Shown: positions 42,871 to 51,693 of the stretch, piece by piece
Layout: the number at the start of each line of letters is the position of its first letter
Position numbering within the stretch: position 1 is the stretch's first letter
NCBI RefSeq assembly: GCF_002284575.1
Contig: NZ_NPKJ01000060.1
Location: 234,515 to 298,514, forward strand
Direction: 5' to 3'
DNA: 64,000 nucleotides
Source of the DNA: Mesorhizobium temperatum
GTDB lineage: Bacteria > Pseudomonadota > Alphaproteobacteria > Rhizobiales > Rhizobiaceae
Notes under the pieces: model-generated
The model's database searches: none
What the model was told of the DNA's origin: nothing
The model's input: only the letters and a program-made list of their open reading frames with translations
Translations under genes and position numbers: made by a program

Positions 42871-43560
42871 TCAATGTTTGGCCGCGGCCAGCACCGCCGC
42901 CTGGCCAAGCCAATTGTCGCGATCGATGCGGCCCTTGAACGACAGATAGTCGTCGACCCAGGCGATCTCTTCCGGCGTCCATGCCGCGATCTGGCCGTAC
43001 GTCCAGATGCCCAAGCCGTGCAGCACCTCTTCCAGCTTCGGCCCGATGCCCGATATCGCCTTGAGGTCGGCCGGATTTTCCGGACGATCCATGGCCTTGG
43101 GCTGCTTGAAGTCCTCCGGCATCAACCCGGTCGGTGCGGCAGCCGCATCCACCACGCTGCGTGCATCATCCATGCTGCTCGCGGCTATGTCGTTCACGTC
43201 CCTGGCGAAGGACTGCGCCTCGGCGATCAAGGTTTTCGTCGCCGCGCGCGCCTTGGTCGAGGAGCTCGTCCCTGTCTCGGAAAAGCGTTCGACCCTGGCA
43301 TCGAAATCGTCGATGATCGGCTGGAAGAGCCGCTGCGAGGCCTCGACGGCGCCCGAGAGCACGCCCATCCACACCCCAAAGGCATGATTGGCAAGCCCGA
43401 TGCCGAGCGCCGACATCGCTGCCGCCCCCGCGACAGGATGCGCCAGGAGATTGACGGCGCTCGCCATCTCCTTCGGCATCATCCTGGTCAGGTCCTGGTT
43501 CATCTTCTCGAACGGGTCCAAATCTGGCATCAAATGATCGGGTCTCGAATTCAGCGACAT
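42871..43560 (-). CDS. Helix-hairpin-helix protein with NuoE-like C-terminus, in the nuo operon
   Basis: This 229-residue protein has two parts. Residues 1-110 are helical and contain a hydrophobic stretch (AVNLLAHPVAGAAAMSALGI), loosely phasin-like. Residues 165-229 hold a helix-hairpin-helix module (LKAISGIGPKLEEVLHGLGI, then WVDDYLSFKGRIDRDNW). The module closely matches the C-terminus of NuoE in this operon. ATG 43560 is chosen because AGGAG stands seven bases before it. Its position between nuoF and nuoG suggests a role with complex I, perhaps assembly; this is inference. Confidence 0.8.
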   Translation of the reverse strand: MSLNSRPDHLMPDLDPFEKMNQDLTRMMPKEMASAVNLLAHPVAGAAAMSALGIGLANHAFGVWMGVLSGAVEASQRLFQPIIDDFDARVERFSETGTSSSTKARAATKTLIAEAQSFARDVNDIAASSMDDARSVVDAAAAPTGLMPEDFKQPKAMDRPENPADLKAISGIGPKLEEVLHGLGIWTYGQIAAWTPEEIAWVDDYLSFKGRIDRDNWLGQAAVLAAAKH

Positions 43561-43610
43561 AGGTGGTCTCCTGGTCGTTTCTTCCGTATGCCCCGGGCCT
43601 GTTTCCTCAA

Positions 43611-43682
43611 GTCGGGCGAATGCCCGTATTTCAAATCGGGCACTCGCCCGCATTCCAATCGGGCATTCGCCCTTCTTTCAAA
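43611..43682. repeat. Three tandem 24-base units, each a small hairpin
   Basis: Three imperfect copies stand in a row: TCGGGCGAATGCCCGTATTT, TCGGGCACTCGCCCGCATTC and TCGGGCATTCGCCCTTCTTT, each followed by a short CAA-type linker. Each contains a CGGGC...GCCCG stem. They lie in the 5' leader of the helix-hairpin-helix gene, just after nuoF. Confidence 0.8.
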
Positions 43683-43689
43683 TTCTTGT

Positions 43690-44994
43690 CTATTCCGCCG
43701 CCACCATCACCGGCTCAGTCCGGTGCGCATTGCGCGAAAACTCGTCGATACGCCGCTCCACCTCGCCGCGGAAATGCCGCATCAGGCCCTGGATCGGCCA
43801 CGCCGCCGCATCGCCCAGCGCGCAGATCGTGTGGCCTTCGACCTGCTTGGTCACATCGAGCAGCATGTCGATCTCACGCTTCTGCGCCTCGCCGCGCACC
43901 AGCCGCTCCATCACCCGCCACATCCAGCCGGTGCCTTCGCGGCACGGGGTGCACTGGCCGCAGCTCTCGTGCTTGTAAAAATAGGAAAGCCGCGCGATCG
44001 CCTTCACGATATCGGTCGATTTGTCCATGACGATGACAGCCGCCGTGCCGAGGCCCGATTTTAGGTCGCGCAGCGCATCGAAATCCATCGGCGCGTCGAT
44101 GATCTGCTCCGCCGGCACCAGCGGCACCGAAGCGCCGCCTGGAATGACCGCCAGCAGATTGTCCCAGCCACCGCGAATGCCGCCGCAATGCGTCTCGATC
44201 AGTTCGCGGAACGGGATCGACATCGCTTCTTCGACGGTGCACGGATTGTTGACGTGGCCGGAAATGCAGAACAGCTTGGTGCCGACATTGTTGGGCCGGC
44301 CGATGGACGAGAACCAGGCAGCGCCGCGGCGCAAAATGGTCGGTGCCACGGCGATCGACTCGACATTGTTGACCGTCGTCGGGCAGCCATAGAGGCCGAC
44401 ATTGGCCGGGAATGGCGGCTTCAGCCGCGGCTGGCCCTTCTTGCCTTCGAGGCTTTCGAGCAGCGCCGTTTCCTCGCCGCAGATATAGGCGCCGGCGCCA
44501 TGGTGCATGTAGATGTCGAAATCGTAGCCGGAGGTGTTGTTCTTGCCGATCAGCTTGGCCTCATAGGCCTCGTCGATGGCGCGCTGCAGCGCCTCGCGCT
44601 CGCGGATGAACTCGCCGCGCACATAGATGTAGGCGGCGATCGCGCCCATGGCGAAGCCGGCGATCAGGCAGCCCTCGACCAGCGTGTGCGGGTCATGGCG
44701 CAATATGTCGCGGTCCTTGCAGGTGCCGGGCTCGGATTCGTCGGCATTGACGACGAGATAGCTCGGCCGGCCGTCGCTCTGTTTGGGCATGAACGACCAT
44801 TTCAGCCCGGTCGGGAAGCCGGCGCCGCCGCGGCCGCGCAAGCCTGACGCCTTCATCTCGTTGACGATCCAGTCGCGCCCCTTGGCGATGATGCCGGGCG
44901 TGTTGTCCCAGGCGCCGCGCGCCATTGCGCCGGCCAGCGACTTGTCGAAGCGGCCGTAGATGTTGTTGAAGATGCGGTCTCTATCCTGAAGCAT
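43690..44994 (-). CDS. nuoF: NADH-quinone oxidoreductase subunit F
   Basis: This 434-residue flavoprotein binds NADH and FMN and one [4Fe-4S] cluster. GRGGAGFPTG stands at 54-63. The NADH site region VVNADESEPGTCKDR is near 83-97, the Gly-rich GAGAYICGEETAL near 170 and the cluster ligands are in ESCGQCTPCREG near 350. It is the entry point for electrons and works with NuoE. The ATG at 44994 lies nine bases after the nuoE stop. Confidence 0.97.
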   Translation of the reverse strand: MLQDRDRIFNNIYGRFDKSLAGAMARGAWDNTPGIIAKGRDWIVNEMKASGLRGRGGAGFPTGLKWSFMPKQSDGRPSYLVVNADESEPGTCKDRDILRHDPHTLVEGCLIAGFAMGAIAAYIYVRGEFIREREALQRAIDEAYEAKLIGKNNTSGYDFDIYMHHGAGAYICGEETALLESLEGKKGQPRLKPPFPANVGLYGCPTTVNNVESIAVAPTILRRGAAWFSSIGRPNNVGTKLFCISGHVNNPCTVEEAMSIPFRELIETHCGGIRGGWDNLLAVIPGGASVPLVPAEQIIDAPMDFDALRDLKSGLGTAAVIVMDKSTDIVKAIARLSYFYKHESCGQCTPCREGTGWMWRVMERLVRGEAQKREIDMLLDVTKQVEGHTICALGDAAAWPIQGLMRHFRGEVERRIDEFSRNAHRTEPVMVAAE

Positions 44995-45003
44995 GTTCGT
45001 TCC

Positions 45004-46329
45004 TCAGACCGGCTTCTTGCCGAAGACGCGGATATATTCGGCGACCCCGCCCTTGGCGAGCGCCTTGGCCTGCTTGACCCAGTCTTCGCGCTCGATGCGG
45101 CCGTGGAAGCTGAGATAGCCGTCGACCCACTCGCGCTCGGCCTTCCTCCAGGACGCGACTTGCGCGTAGGTAAAGATGCCAAGCGAATGCAGGATACCTT
45201 CGATCGTTGGGCCGACGCCTGAGATCAGCTTGAGATCGTCGACCAGTGCCGGCCTCGCGATGCCGACCGGGCGGTTCTTGTCGTCGAGCGAAGGCTTGGC
45301 AGGCTTGGCATTGGTCGTCTTGGCGGCGCCGGCAGCGCCGAGCTGTGCGCCCTTGGCTTCCGGCGCCTTGAAAGCGGCCGCTGGCTCAGCCTTGACTATG
45401 GGACCGCTGCGCTGTTTCGAAACCTTTTCGACTTCCGGCGCGGCCTTGTTGGCATTGGCGGCCGAATGCCGCGGTGCGGCGACGCTCGCCGCCTTTTCGG
45501 TCTCTGGTGCGACCTTGACCGGCGAAGGCGACTTCAGCGCCGGGCTGGTTTCGGGCGCATCGGTCTTCGGCTTGCTGGCTTTCGACGGCGCTACGGGGGC
45601 AGCCGGTGCCTGTACGGCCGGAGCCGCCGGCGTCGCGACAATTGCCGCTGGTGCTGCCTCCCTGGCGGCTTTGGCCGCCGCCTTGGCTTCCCTGTCGCGA
45701 GTCGTCTTCAGGATTGCCTTTTCGCTCTTCAGCGTCGTCAGACCGGTGATCGGCTCGGAGGTGATGCGGCCGTTCTGCGGCCCCGGCGTTACCGAGGCGC
45801 CTTTGCCGGCATCATAGAGGTCGATGATCTCGGCAAGCCGTTCCGGCGTCAGGTCCTCGAACGTATCCTTGAAAATCATCACCATCGGCGCGTTGACGCA
45901 GGCGCCGAGGCATTCCACCTCTTCCCACGACAGCGTGCCCTTGTCGTTGGTATGGAACTGGTCGTGATGGATCTTCGACCGGCACACATCCATCAGCGCT
46001 TCCGAGCCGCGCAGCATGCAGGGCGTGGTGCCGCAGACCTGGATATGCGCGCGGGTGCCGACCGGATTGAGTTGGTACTGCGTGTAGAAGGTCGCGACTT
46101 CGAGCCCCCTGATGTAGGGCATGCCGAGCATGTCGGAGATCGTCTCGATCGCCGCCTTGGTCACCCAGCCTTCCTGCTCCTGCGCCAGCATCAGCAACGG
46201 GATGATCGCGGACTGCTCGCGGCCCTTCGGATACTTCTTGATCCATTGCTTCGCCGCTGCCGCATTCGCCCGGTTGAAGGCGAAGGAGGCTGGCTGGAGG
46301 CTGGCTTCTGCGAGACGGCGGACTGACAT
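45004..46329 (-). CDS. nuoE: NADH-quinone oxidoreductase subunit E, long form
   Basis: This 441-residue protein is more than twice as long as typical NuoE (about 165-210). Residues 1-175 are the thioredoxin-like [2Fe-2S] domain with ligands Cys99, Cys104, Cys140 and Cys144 (CGTTPC, CLGAC). Residues about 200-360 form an Ala/Pro/Lys-rich, probably disordered linker. Residues about 364-441 hold a helix-hairpin-helix module (LKLISGVGPTIEGILHSLGI). A closely related module ends the 229-residue protein two genes downstream. C-terminal extensions of this kind occur in rhizobial NuoE. Confidence 0.93.
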   Translation of the reverse strand: MSVRRLAEASLQPASFAFNRANAAAAKQWIKKYPKGREQSAIIPLLMLAQEQEGWVTKAAIETISDMLGMPYIRGLEVATFYTQYQLNPVGTRAHIQVCGTTPCMLRGSEALMDVCRSKIHHDQFHTNDKGTLSWEEVECLGACVNAPMVMIFKDTFEDLTPERLAEIIDLYDAGKGASVTPGPQNGRITSEPITGLTTLKSEKAILKTTRDREAKAAAKAAREAAPAAIVATPAAPAVQAPAAPVAPSKASKPKTDAPETSPALKSPSPVKVAPETEKAASVAAPRHSAANANKAAPEVEKVSKQRSGPIVKAEPAAAFKAPEAKGAQLGAAGAAKTTNAKPAKPSLDDKNRPVGIARPALVDDLKLISGVGPTIEGILHSLGIFTYAQVASWRKAEREWVDGYLSFHGRIEREDWVKQAKALAKGGVAEYIRVFGKKPV

Positions 46330-46349
46330 GATTTTCGCTTTGTTGTTTC

Positions 46350-46721
46350 TTATTGAACCGAGCTAGAGACGCGATAGCAGTTCTCAGATTGCCCTAGCAC
46401 GCACACAAACTCTTCTTTCCCGCGCTTCAGGCGGATGTATTCGTCATAACGATCGCCAACCCAGGAAACACAATAAGGCCGCGGCCGGCTGGGCACCTCG
46501 GCAACGAACGAATCCAGCTGGCACTGCGGAAAGGAATGAAGAAGTATCCCCTCATCCATCGGTGCATGTCTCTCGAACGTGCGCCCCATCAACAAGTCAC
46601 CTTCCGCAACCAGCTCAAACCCAATCTTGAGAAGGTCTCGTGACAGCAGCCGACCATCGGGGCCCCAAGCAGGAACTTGGGCCGCCATTGTCAGGACCGC
46701 TGCGGTGACAAGCGCGTTCAT
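46350..46721 (-). CDS. Hypothetical exported protein between nuoD and nuoE
   Basis: I do not recognise this 123-residue protein. A short hydrophobic N-terminus (MNALVTAAVLTMAAQVPAWG) suggests a signal peptide. The mature part contains four cysteines (PQCQL, YCVSW, VCVLG, NCYRV), which could form two disulfides in the periplasm. It lies two bases downstream of the nuoD stop and 20 bases before nuoE, so it is co-transcribed with complex I genes although it seems to act on the other side of the membrane. The start at ATG 46721 is the only reasonable one. Confidence 0.65.
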   Translation of the reverse strand: MNALVTAAVLTMAAQVPAWGPDGRLLSRDLLKIGFELVAEGDLLMGRTFERHAPMDEGILLHSFPQCQLDSFVAEVPSRPRPYCVSWVGDRYDEYIRLKRGKEEFVCVLGQSENCYRVSSSVQ

Positions 46722-46723
46722 TG

Positions 46724-47914
46724 CTACCGGTCAACCTCCCCGAAAACGATATCGAGGGAGCCGAGAACGGCGGTGACGTCGGCCAGCATGTGGCCGCGGC
46801 ACAAAAAGTCCATGGCCTGCAGATGCGCGAAGCCCGGCGCCCGCAGCTTGCAGCGATAGGGCTTGTTGGTGCCGTCGGAGACGAGATAGACGCCGAACTC
46901 GCCCTTCGGCGCTTCGACCGCCGCATAGACCTCGCCCGCCGGCACGCGGTAGCCCTCGGTGTAGAGCTTGAAGTGATGGATCAGCGCCTCCATCGAACGC
47001 TTCATCGCCGCACGCTTCGGCGGCACCACTTTGCCGTCGAGGTTCGACACCGGCCCTGTGCCTTCTTTGCCGAGCAGCAGGTCGACGCACTGGCGCATGA
47101 TTTTCGCCGACTGGCGCATCTCTTCCATGCGCACGAGGTAACGGTCGAAGCAGTCGCCGTTCTTGCCGATTGGAATGTCGAAATCCATCTCGGCATAGCA
47201 TTCGTAAGGCTGCGACTTGCGCAGATCCCAGGCGACGCCGGATCCGCGCACCATGACGCCCGAAAAGCCCCAGGCCCAGGCATCGGCCAGTGAGACGGTG
47301 CCGATGTCGACGTTGCGCTGCTTGAAGATGCGGTTGCCGGTCAGCAGTGCGTCGAGATCGTCGAGCGATTTCAGGAACGGGTCGATCCAGTTGCCGATAT
47401 CCTCGACCAGCTGCTGCGGCAGGTCCTGGTGGACGCCGCCGGGCCGGAAATAGGCCGCATGCATGCGCGAGCCACTGGCCCGCTCATAGAATACCATGAG
47501 TTTTTCGCGCTCAACGAAGCCCCACAGGGGCGGCGTCAGCGCGCCGACATCCATCGCCTGCGTCGTCACATTGAGAATGTGCGACATGATGCGGCCGATC
47601 TCGCAATAGAGCACGCGGATGAGCTGGCCGCGCTTCGGCACCTCGATGCCGAGCAGCCGCTCGGCGGCCAGCGCAAAGGCATGCTCCTGGTTCATCGGTG
47701 CGCAATAGTCGAGCCGGTCGAGATAAGGCACCGCCTGCAGATAGGTTTTGGCTTCGATCAGCTTTTCAGTGCCGCGATGCAACAGTCCAATATGCGGATC
47801 GACGCGATCGACGACTTCGCCATCGAGCTCCAGCACGAGGCGCAAAACGCCATGCGCTGCCGGATGTTGCGGGCCGAAATTGATGTTGAAGTTGCGAACG
47901 GAGGTTTCAGCCAT
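46724..47914 (-). CDS. nuoD: NADH-quinone oxidoreductase subunit D
   Basis: This 396-residue 49-kDa-type subunit lines the quinone pocket. FGPQHPAAHGVLRLVLELDG near the N-terminus carries the quinone-contacting His, and DRLDYCAPMNQEHAFALA near 65-82 and the terminal SLDIVFGEVDR are present. It is separate from NuoC, as usual in alphaproteobacteria. The stop is two bases before the small exported-protein gene. Confidence 0.97.
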   Translation of the reverse strand: MAETSVRNFNINFGPQHPAAHGVLRLVLELDGEVVDRVDPHIGLLHRGTEKLIEAKTYLQAVPYLDRLDYCAPMNQEHAFALAAERLLGIEVPKRGQLIRVLYCEIGRIMSHILNVTTQAMDVGALTPPLWGFVEREKLMVFYERASGSRMHAAYFRPGGVHQDLPQQLVEDIGNWIDPFLKSLDDLDALLTGNRIFKQRNVDIGTVSLADAWAWGFSGVMVRGSGVAWDLRKSQPYECYAEMDFDIPIGKNGDCFDRYLVRMEEMRQSAKIMRQCVDLLLGKEGTGPVSNLDGKVVPPKRAAMKRSMEALIHHFKLYTEGYRVPAGEVYAAVEAPKGEFGVYLVSDGTNKPYRCKLRAPGFAHLQAMDFLCRGHMLADVTAVLGSLDIVFGEVDR

Positions 47915-48514
47915 TTACTGCTTTGCCTTCTCATCCCCCGGAAGCACGTAATCCGTACCTTCCCACGGGGACAGAAAATCGAAATTGCGGAATTCCTGCT
48001 TGAGCTCGACCGGCTCGTAGATGACCCGCTTGGCCTCGTCGTCGTAGCGCACCTCGACGAAACCGGTCAGTGGAAAGTCCTTGCGCAGCGGATGACCTTC
48101 GAAGCCGTAATCGGTCAAAATCCGCCTGAGATCAGGATGGCCCGAAAACAGCACACCGTAGAGATCGTAGGTTTCGCGTTCGAACCAGTCGGCGCCGGGA
48201 TAAACGCCGGTGATCGACGGCACCACCGTCTCTTCGTCGGCCTGGACCTTGATGCGGATACGAATATTCTGCTTCGGCGACAGCAGGTGATAGACGACGT
48301 CGAAGCGCTTGGCCCGCGATGGATAATCGGCGCCGCAGACGTCGATGATCGAAATGAACTGGCATTTTGGATCGTCGCGCAGGAACGTCACCACCTCGAT
48401 CAGATCCTGCGGCTCGACCGAGATGGTGAGTTCGCCATAGGCAAACACCGCTTCGCCGATCCGGCCGCTCAGCTTCTCGCCGAGATAGGTCGAGAGTTCA
48501 TTCAGGCTCATCAT
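47915..48514 (-). CDS. nuoC: NADH-quinone oxidoreductase subunit C
   Basis: This 199-residue 30-kDa-type subunit has the signature ERETYDLYGVLFSGHPDLRR near 125-144, followed by the conserved DYGFEGHPLRKDFPLTGF region. The start could be ATG 48514, ATG 48511 or GTG 48523; the last overlaps the nuoB stop as GTGA. The family N-terminus fits MMSLNELSTYL. The stop directly abuts the nuoD start. Confidence 0.95.
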   Translation of the reverse strand: MMSLNELSTYLGEKLSGRIGEAVFAYGELTISVEPQDLIEVVTFLRDDPKCQFISIIDVCGADYPSRAKRFDVVYHLLSPKQNIRIRIKVQADEETVVPSITGVYPGADWFERETYDLYGVLFSGHPDLRRILTDYGFEGHPLRKDFPLTGFVEVRYDDEAKRVIYEPVELKQEFRNFDFLSPWEGTDYVLPGDEKAKQ

Positions 48515-48519
48515 CCCGC

Positions 48520-49457
<938 letters not shown>

Positions 49458-49793
49458 GCTGCAGCTTTCCGTTGGCGGCCAATCCACTCTGATTACAGCA
49501 CCGGACCCACTTGCGGAAGCGTGACAGTTTAACCACTGAACCGTTTTAGGGGGCTCTATGCTGCAACGCGGCGAGGGTTAGCGCAGGGCTTTCGGCGAAG
49601 CAAGTCAAACCTTGTTCAAAACACGGTGCTCGACGGCATATCCGGATAAACTGGTCCAGTCCGCTCCTGTTTGATTTCCTTCACTTTTTACTCCACTTTT
49701 CTCTCCTGACATAGATGCCGCCAAAACCCTGCTAGTATGGCGCGGAATCATCTCTCCCACCTTTGGTCGAAACGCCAACAGAGTGCCGTCTGC
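49458..49793. other. Divergent intergenic region between nuoA and the YcaQ-like gene
   Basis: This 336-base gap must contain the promoters of the nuo operon (minus) and of the plus-strand gene. A TTGACT box lies at 49603-49608 on the minus strand, but no -10 stands at the right distance, so I do not call a promoter. No small gene with a convincing ribosome-binding site is seen. Confidence 0.4.
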
Positions 49794-50993
49794 ATGAAGG
49801 AAAAAATCTCGCTCGCCATGGCCCGGCGCGTCGCGCTTGCTGCACAGGGGTTTGCCGATCCTCGCCCTAACAGCACGCCTGATCGCCGCCATCTAGCCCG
49901 TGTCCTTGGCCGGACCGGCCTGCTGCAGATCGATTCCGTCAGCGCGGTGGTGCGCGCCCACTATATGCCGCTCTATTCGCGGCTTGGCCCCTACCCGCTT
50001 GCGCTGCTCGACAACGCAGCCGTGACGCGCAAGCGCACGGTCTTCGAATATTGGGCGCACGAAGCCTCCTTTCTGCCGGTCGAAACCTATCCGCTGATGC
50101 GCTGGCGCATGGAACGGGCCGAGCGTGGCGAGGAGATGTATAACGGGCTGGCCAAGTGGGGCCGCGAACGCGCCGCCTACATTGAGGACATTTATCGCGA
50201 GGTGGTCGAGCGCGGCCCGATTGCTGCTTCCGCCCTCGAAGGCCAAAAGGGAAACGGCGGCTGGTGGGGCTGGAGCGACGCCAAGCACGCTTTCGAATGG
50301 CTGTTCTGGGCCGGCCGTATCACCACGGCATCGCGTCGTGGCTTCGAGCGGCTTTATGATCTGCCGGAGCGCGTGCTGCCGCCGGCAGTACTTGCCTTGC
50401 CGGTGCCCTCCCCGGAGGATGCGCACCGCGAATTGCTGCGCATTTCCGCCCGCGCCCACGGCGTCGCGACAGCGAGCGACCTGCGGGACTATTTCCGCCT
50501 CTCCCCGGCCGACATCAACGGTCGCATCGAGGAACTGGTCGACACAGGTGATCTTTTGCCGGTTCGCGTCGAAGGCTGGGACAAAACAGCCTACCTTCAC
50601 AAGGACGCCCGTTTTCCACGCAAGATCGAGGCACGCGCTTTGCTCGCTCCGTTCGATCCGGTTGTCTTCGAGCGATCGCGTACGGAAAGACTGTTCGACT
50701 TCCGCTATCGCATCGAGATCTATACCCCTGCCGAAAAGCGCCAATACGGCTATTATGTGCTGCCGTTCCTGCTCGGCGAAAAGATCGTGGCGCGCATCGA
50801 CCTCAAGGCCGACCGCCCCGCCGGCGTGCTGCGCGTCCATGCCGCCTATGCCGAGCCCGGCGCCCCGCCGCAAACCGCCGCCGCACTCTTCGAGGAGTTG
50901 AAGCTGATGCAGGGCTGGCTCGGCCTGGAACGCATCGACGTGGCGCCTGCGGGTGACCTGGGCCAACCGCTTGCCGACATTGCCGCGTCGTAG
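49794..50993 (+). CDS. Winged-helix protein of the YcaQ/AlkX (HTH_42) family
   Basis: This 399-residue protein contains LGRTGLLQIDSVSAVVRAHY near its N-terminus (the QxDSV region; cut here to 20 residues), VFEYWAHEASFLPVE and LLAPFDPVVFERSRTERLFDF near 300-320. These are characteristic of the family of the interstrand-crosslink DNA glycosylase YcaQ/AlkX. The motif QIDSV is closer to the YcaQ (AlkX) QxD type than to AlkZ QxQ. A role in repair of alkylated or crosslinked DNA is inferred from the family. The start is uncertain; in-frame codons exist at 49737 and 49818. Confidence 0.8.
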   Translation: MKEKISLAMARRVALAAQGFADPRPNSTPDRRHLARVLGRTGLLQIDSVSAVVRAHYMPLYSRLGPYPLALLDNAAVTRKRTVFEYWAHEASFLPVETYPLMRWRMERAERGEEMYNGLAKWGRERAAYIEDIYREVVERGPIAASALEGQKGNGGWWGWSDAKHAFEWLFWAGRITTASRRGFERLYDLPERVLPPAVLALPVPSPEDAHRELLRISARAHGVATASDLRDYFRLSPADINGRIEELVDTGDLLPVRVEGWDKTAYLHKDARFPRKIEARALLAPFDPVVFERSRTERLFDFRYRIEIYTPAEKRQYGYYVLPFLLGEKIVARIDLKADRPAGVLRVHAAYAEPGAPPQTAAALFEELKLMQGWLGLERIDVAPAGDLGQPLADIAAS

Positions 50994-51000
50994 ACGTGCG

Positions 51001-51029
51001 TTGACACGACTGCCTGCACAAGCCTAAAT
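51001..51029 (+). promoter_or_regulatory. Probable promoter of the cobW-cobN operon
   Basis: TTGACA at 51001-51006 and CTAAAT at 51024-51029 are separated by 17 bases, placing transcription start near 51036, just at the beginning of the riboswitch. The -35 box is perfect; the -10 box is weak by E. coli rules but of a form frequent in rhizobia. Confidence 0.6.
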
Positions 51030-51032
51030 CCG

Positions 51033-51212
51033 GTCCAGACGGTCTCCTCTCGGCAAAGGGAGGAGCCAAGAGGGAATGCGGTGCGAAATTTCGATTTCAA
51101 ATCCGCGGCTGTCCCCGCAACTGTAAGCGACGAGCCAAGGCCGAAAACCACTGGGACGGTCCCGGGAAGGCGGCACCAAGGCGATGACCCGCGAGCCAGG
51201 AGACCTGCCGTC
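51033..51212 (+). promoter_or_regulatory. Cobalamin riboswitch upstream of the main cob operon
   Basis: The conserved blocks appear in order: GGAGCCAAGAGGGAATGCGG at 51061-51080 region, GGCTGTCCCCGCAACTGTAA, CCACTGGGACGGTCCCGGGA with CGGGAAGGCGG, and the B12 box GCGAGCCAGGAGACCTGCC ending near 51210. About 50 bases separate it from the first start codon. It should repress the DUF1636-cobW-cobN... operon when adenosylcobalamin is abundant. Confidence 0.95.
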
Positions 51213-51264
51213 TAGGACATAAGAATCCGATCGCCTGGCGGGTTTTCCGGGCAAGGAGCCTGAT

Positions 51265-51693
51265 TTGGAACGCGACAGCAGTTTTTCGGCTGAGACAGCG
51301 GACGTATTGTCCGGCGATAGTGATGCCTTGGCCGGCGTCACCGTGATCGTCTGCGCCTCCTGCCGTGACGAGACCGGCTCCGACGGCCATCCCCGCGCCG
51401 GCCAATTGTTGGCCGAAGACACGCGCCGCGCTGTATCAGGCGAAAATATCCGTATCCGCACCGTCGAATGCCTTGGCAACTGCAAGCGCCGGCTGAGCGC
51501 GGCGATCCTGCGCGATGGCTGCTGGAGCTATGTCTTCGGCGACCTGAGCGCGACCAGCGGCGCCGATCTCGTCGCTGGCGCAAAGCTCTTCGCCACCTCG
51601 ACGGACGGCCTCATTCCATGGCGCGGCCGCCCCGATTGCCTGAAGCGCGGCCTCGTCGCCCGCATCCCTCCCCTTGTGAAGGATCAGATATGA
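51265..51693 (+). CDS. DUF1636 family protein (thioredoxin-like, possible iron-sulfur or metal protein)
   Basis: This 142-residue protein has Cys pairs in VIVCASCRDE near 28-37 and VECLGNCKRR near 67-76. The spacing recalls [2Fe-2S] ferredoxins of thioredoxin fold. DUF1636 genes regularly accompany cobW in B12-regulated operons, as here, so a role in cobalt handling or as electron donor in corrin synthesis is plausible but unproven. The TTG start at 51265 is supported by AAGGAG six bases upstream. The stop overlaps the cobW start (ATGA). Confidence 0.85.
   Translation: MERDSSFSAETADVLSGDSDALAGVTVIVCASCRDETGSDGHPRAGQLLAEDTRRAVSGENIRIRTVECLGNCKRRLSAAILRDGCWSYVFGDLSATSGADLVAGAKLFATSTDGLIPWRGRPDCLKRGLVARIPPLVKDQI

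Noticed and set aside
49603..49608. TTGACT as the -35 box of the nuo promoter
   Set aside because: No acceptable -10 sequence lies 16-18 bases downstream; the nearest candidate is 21 bases away.
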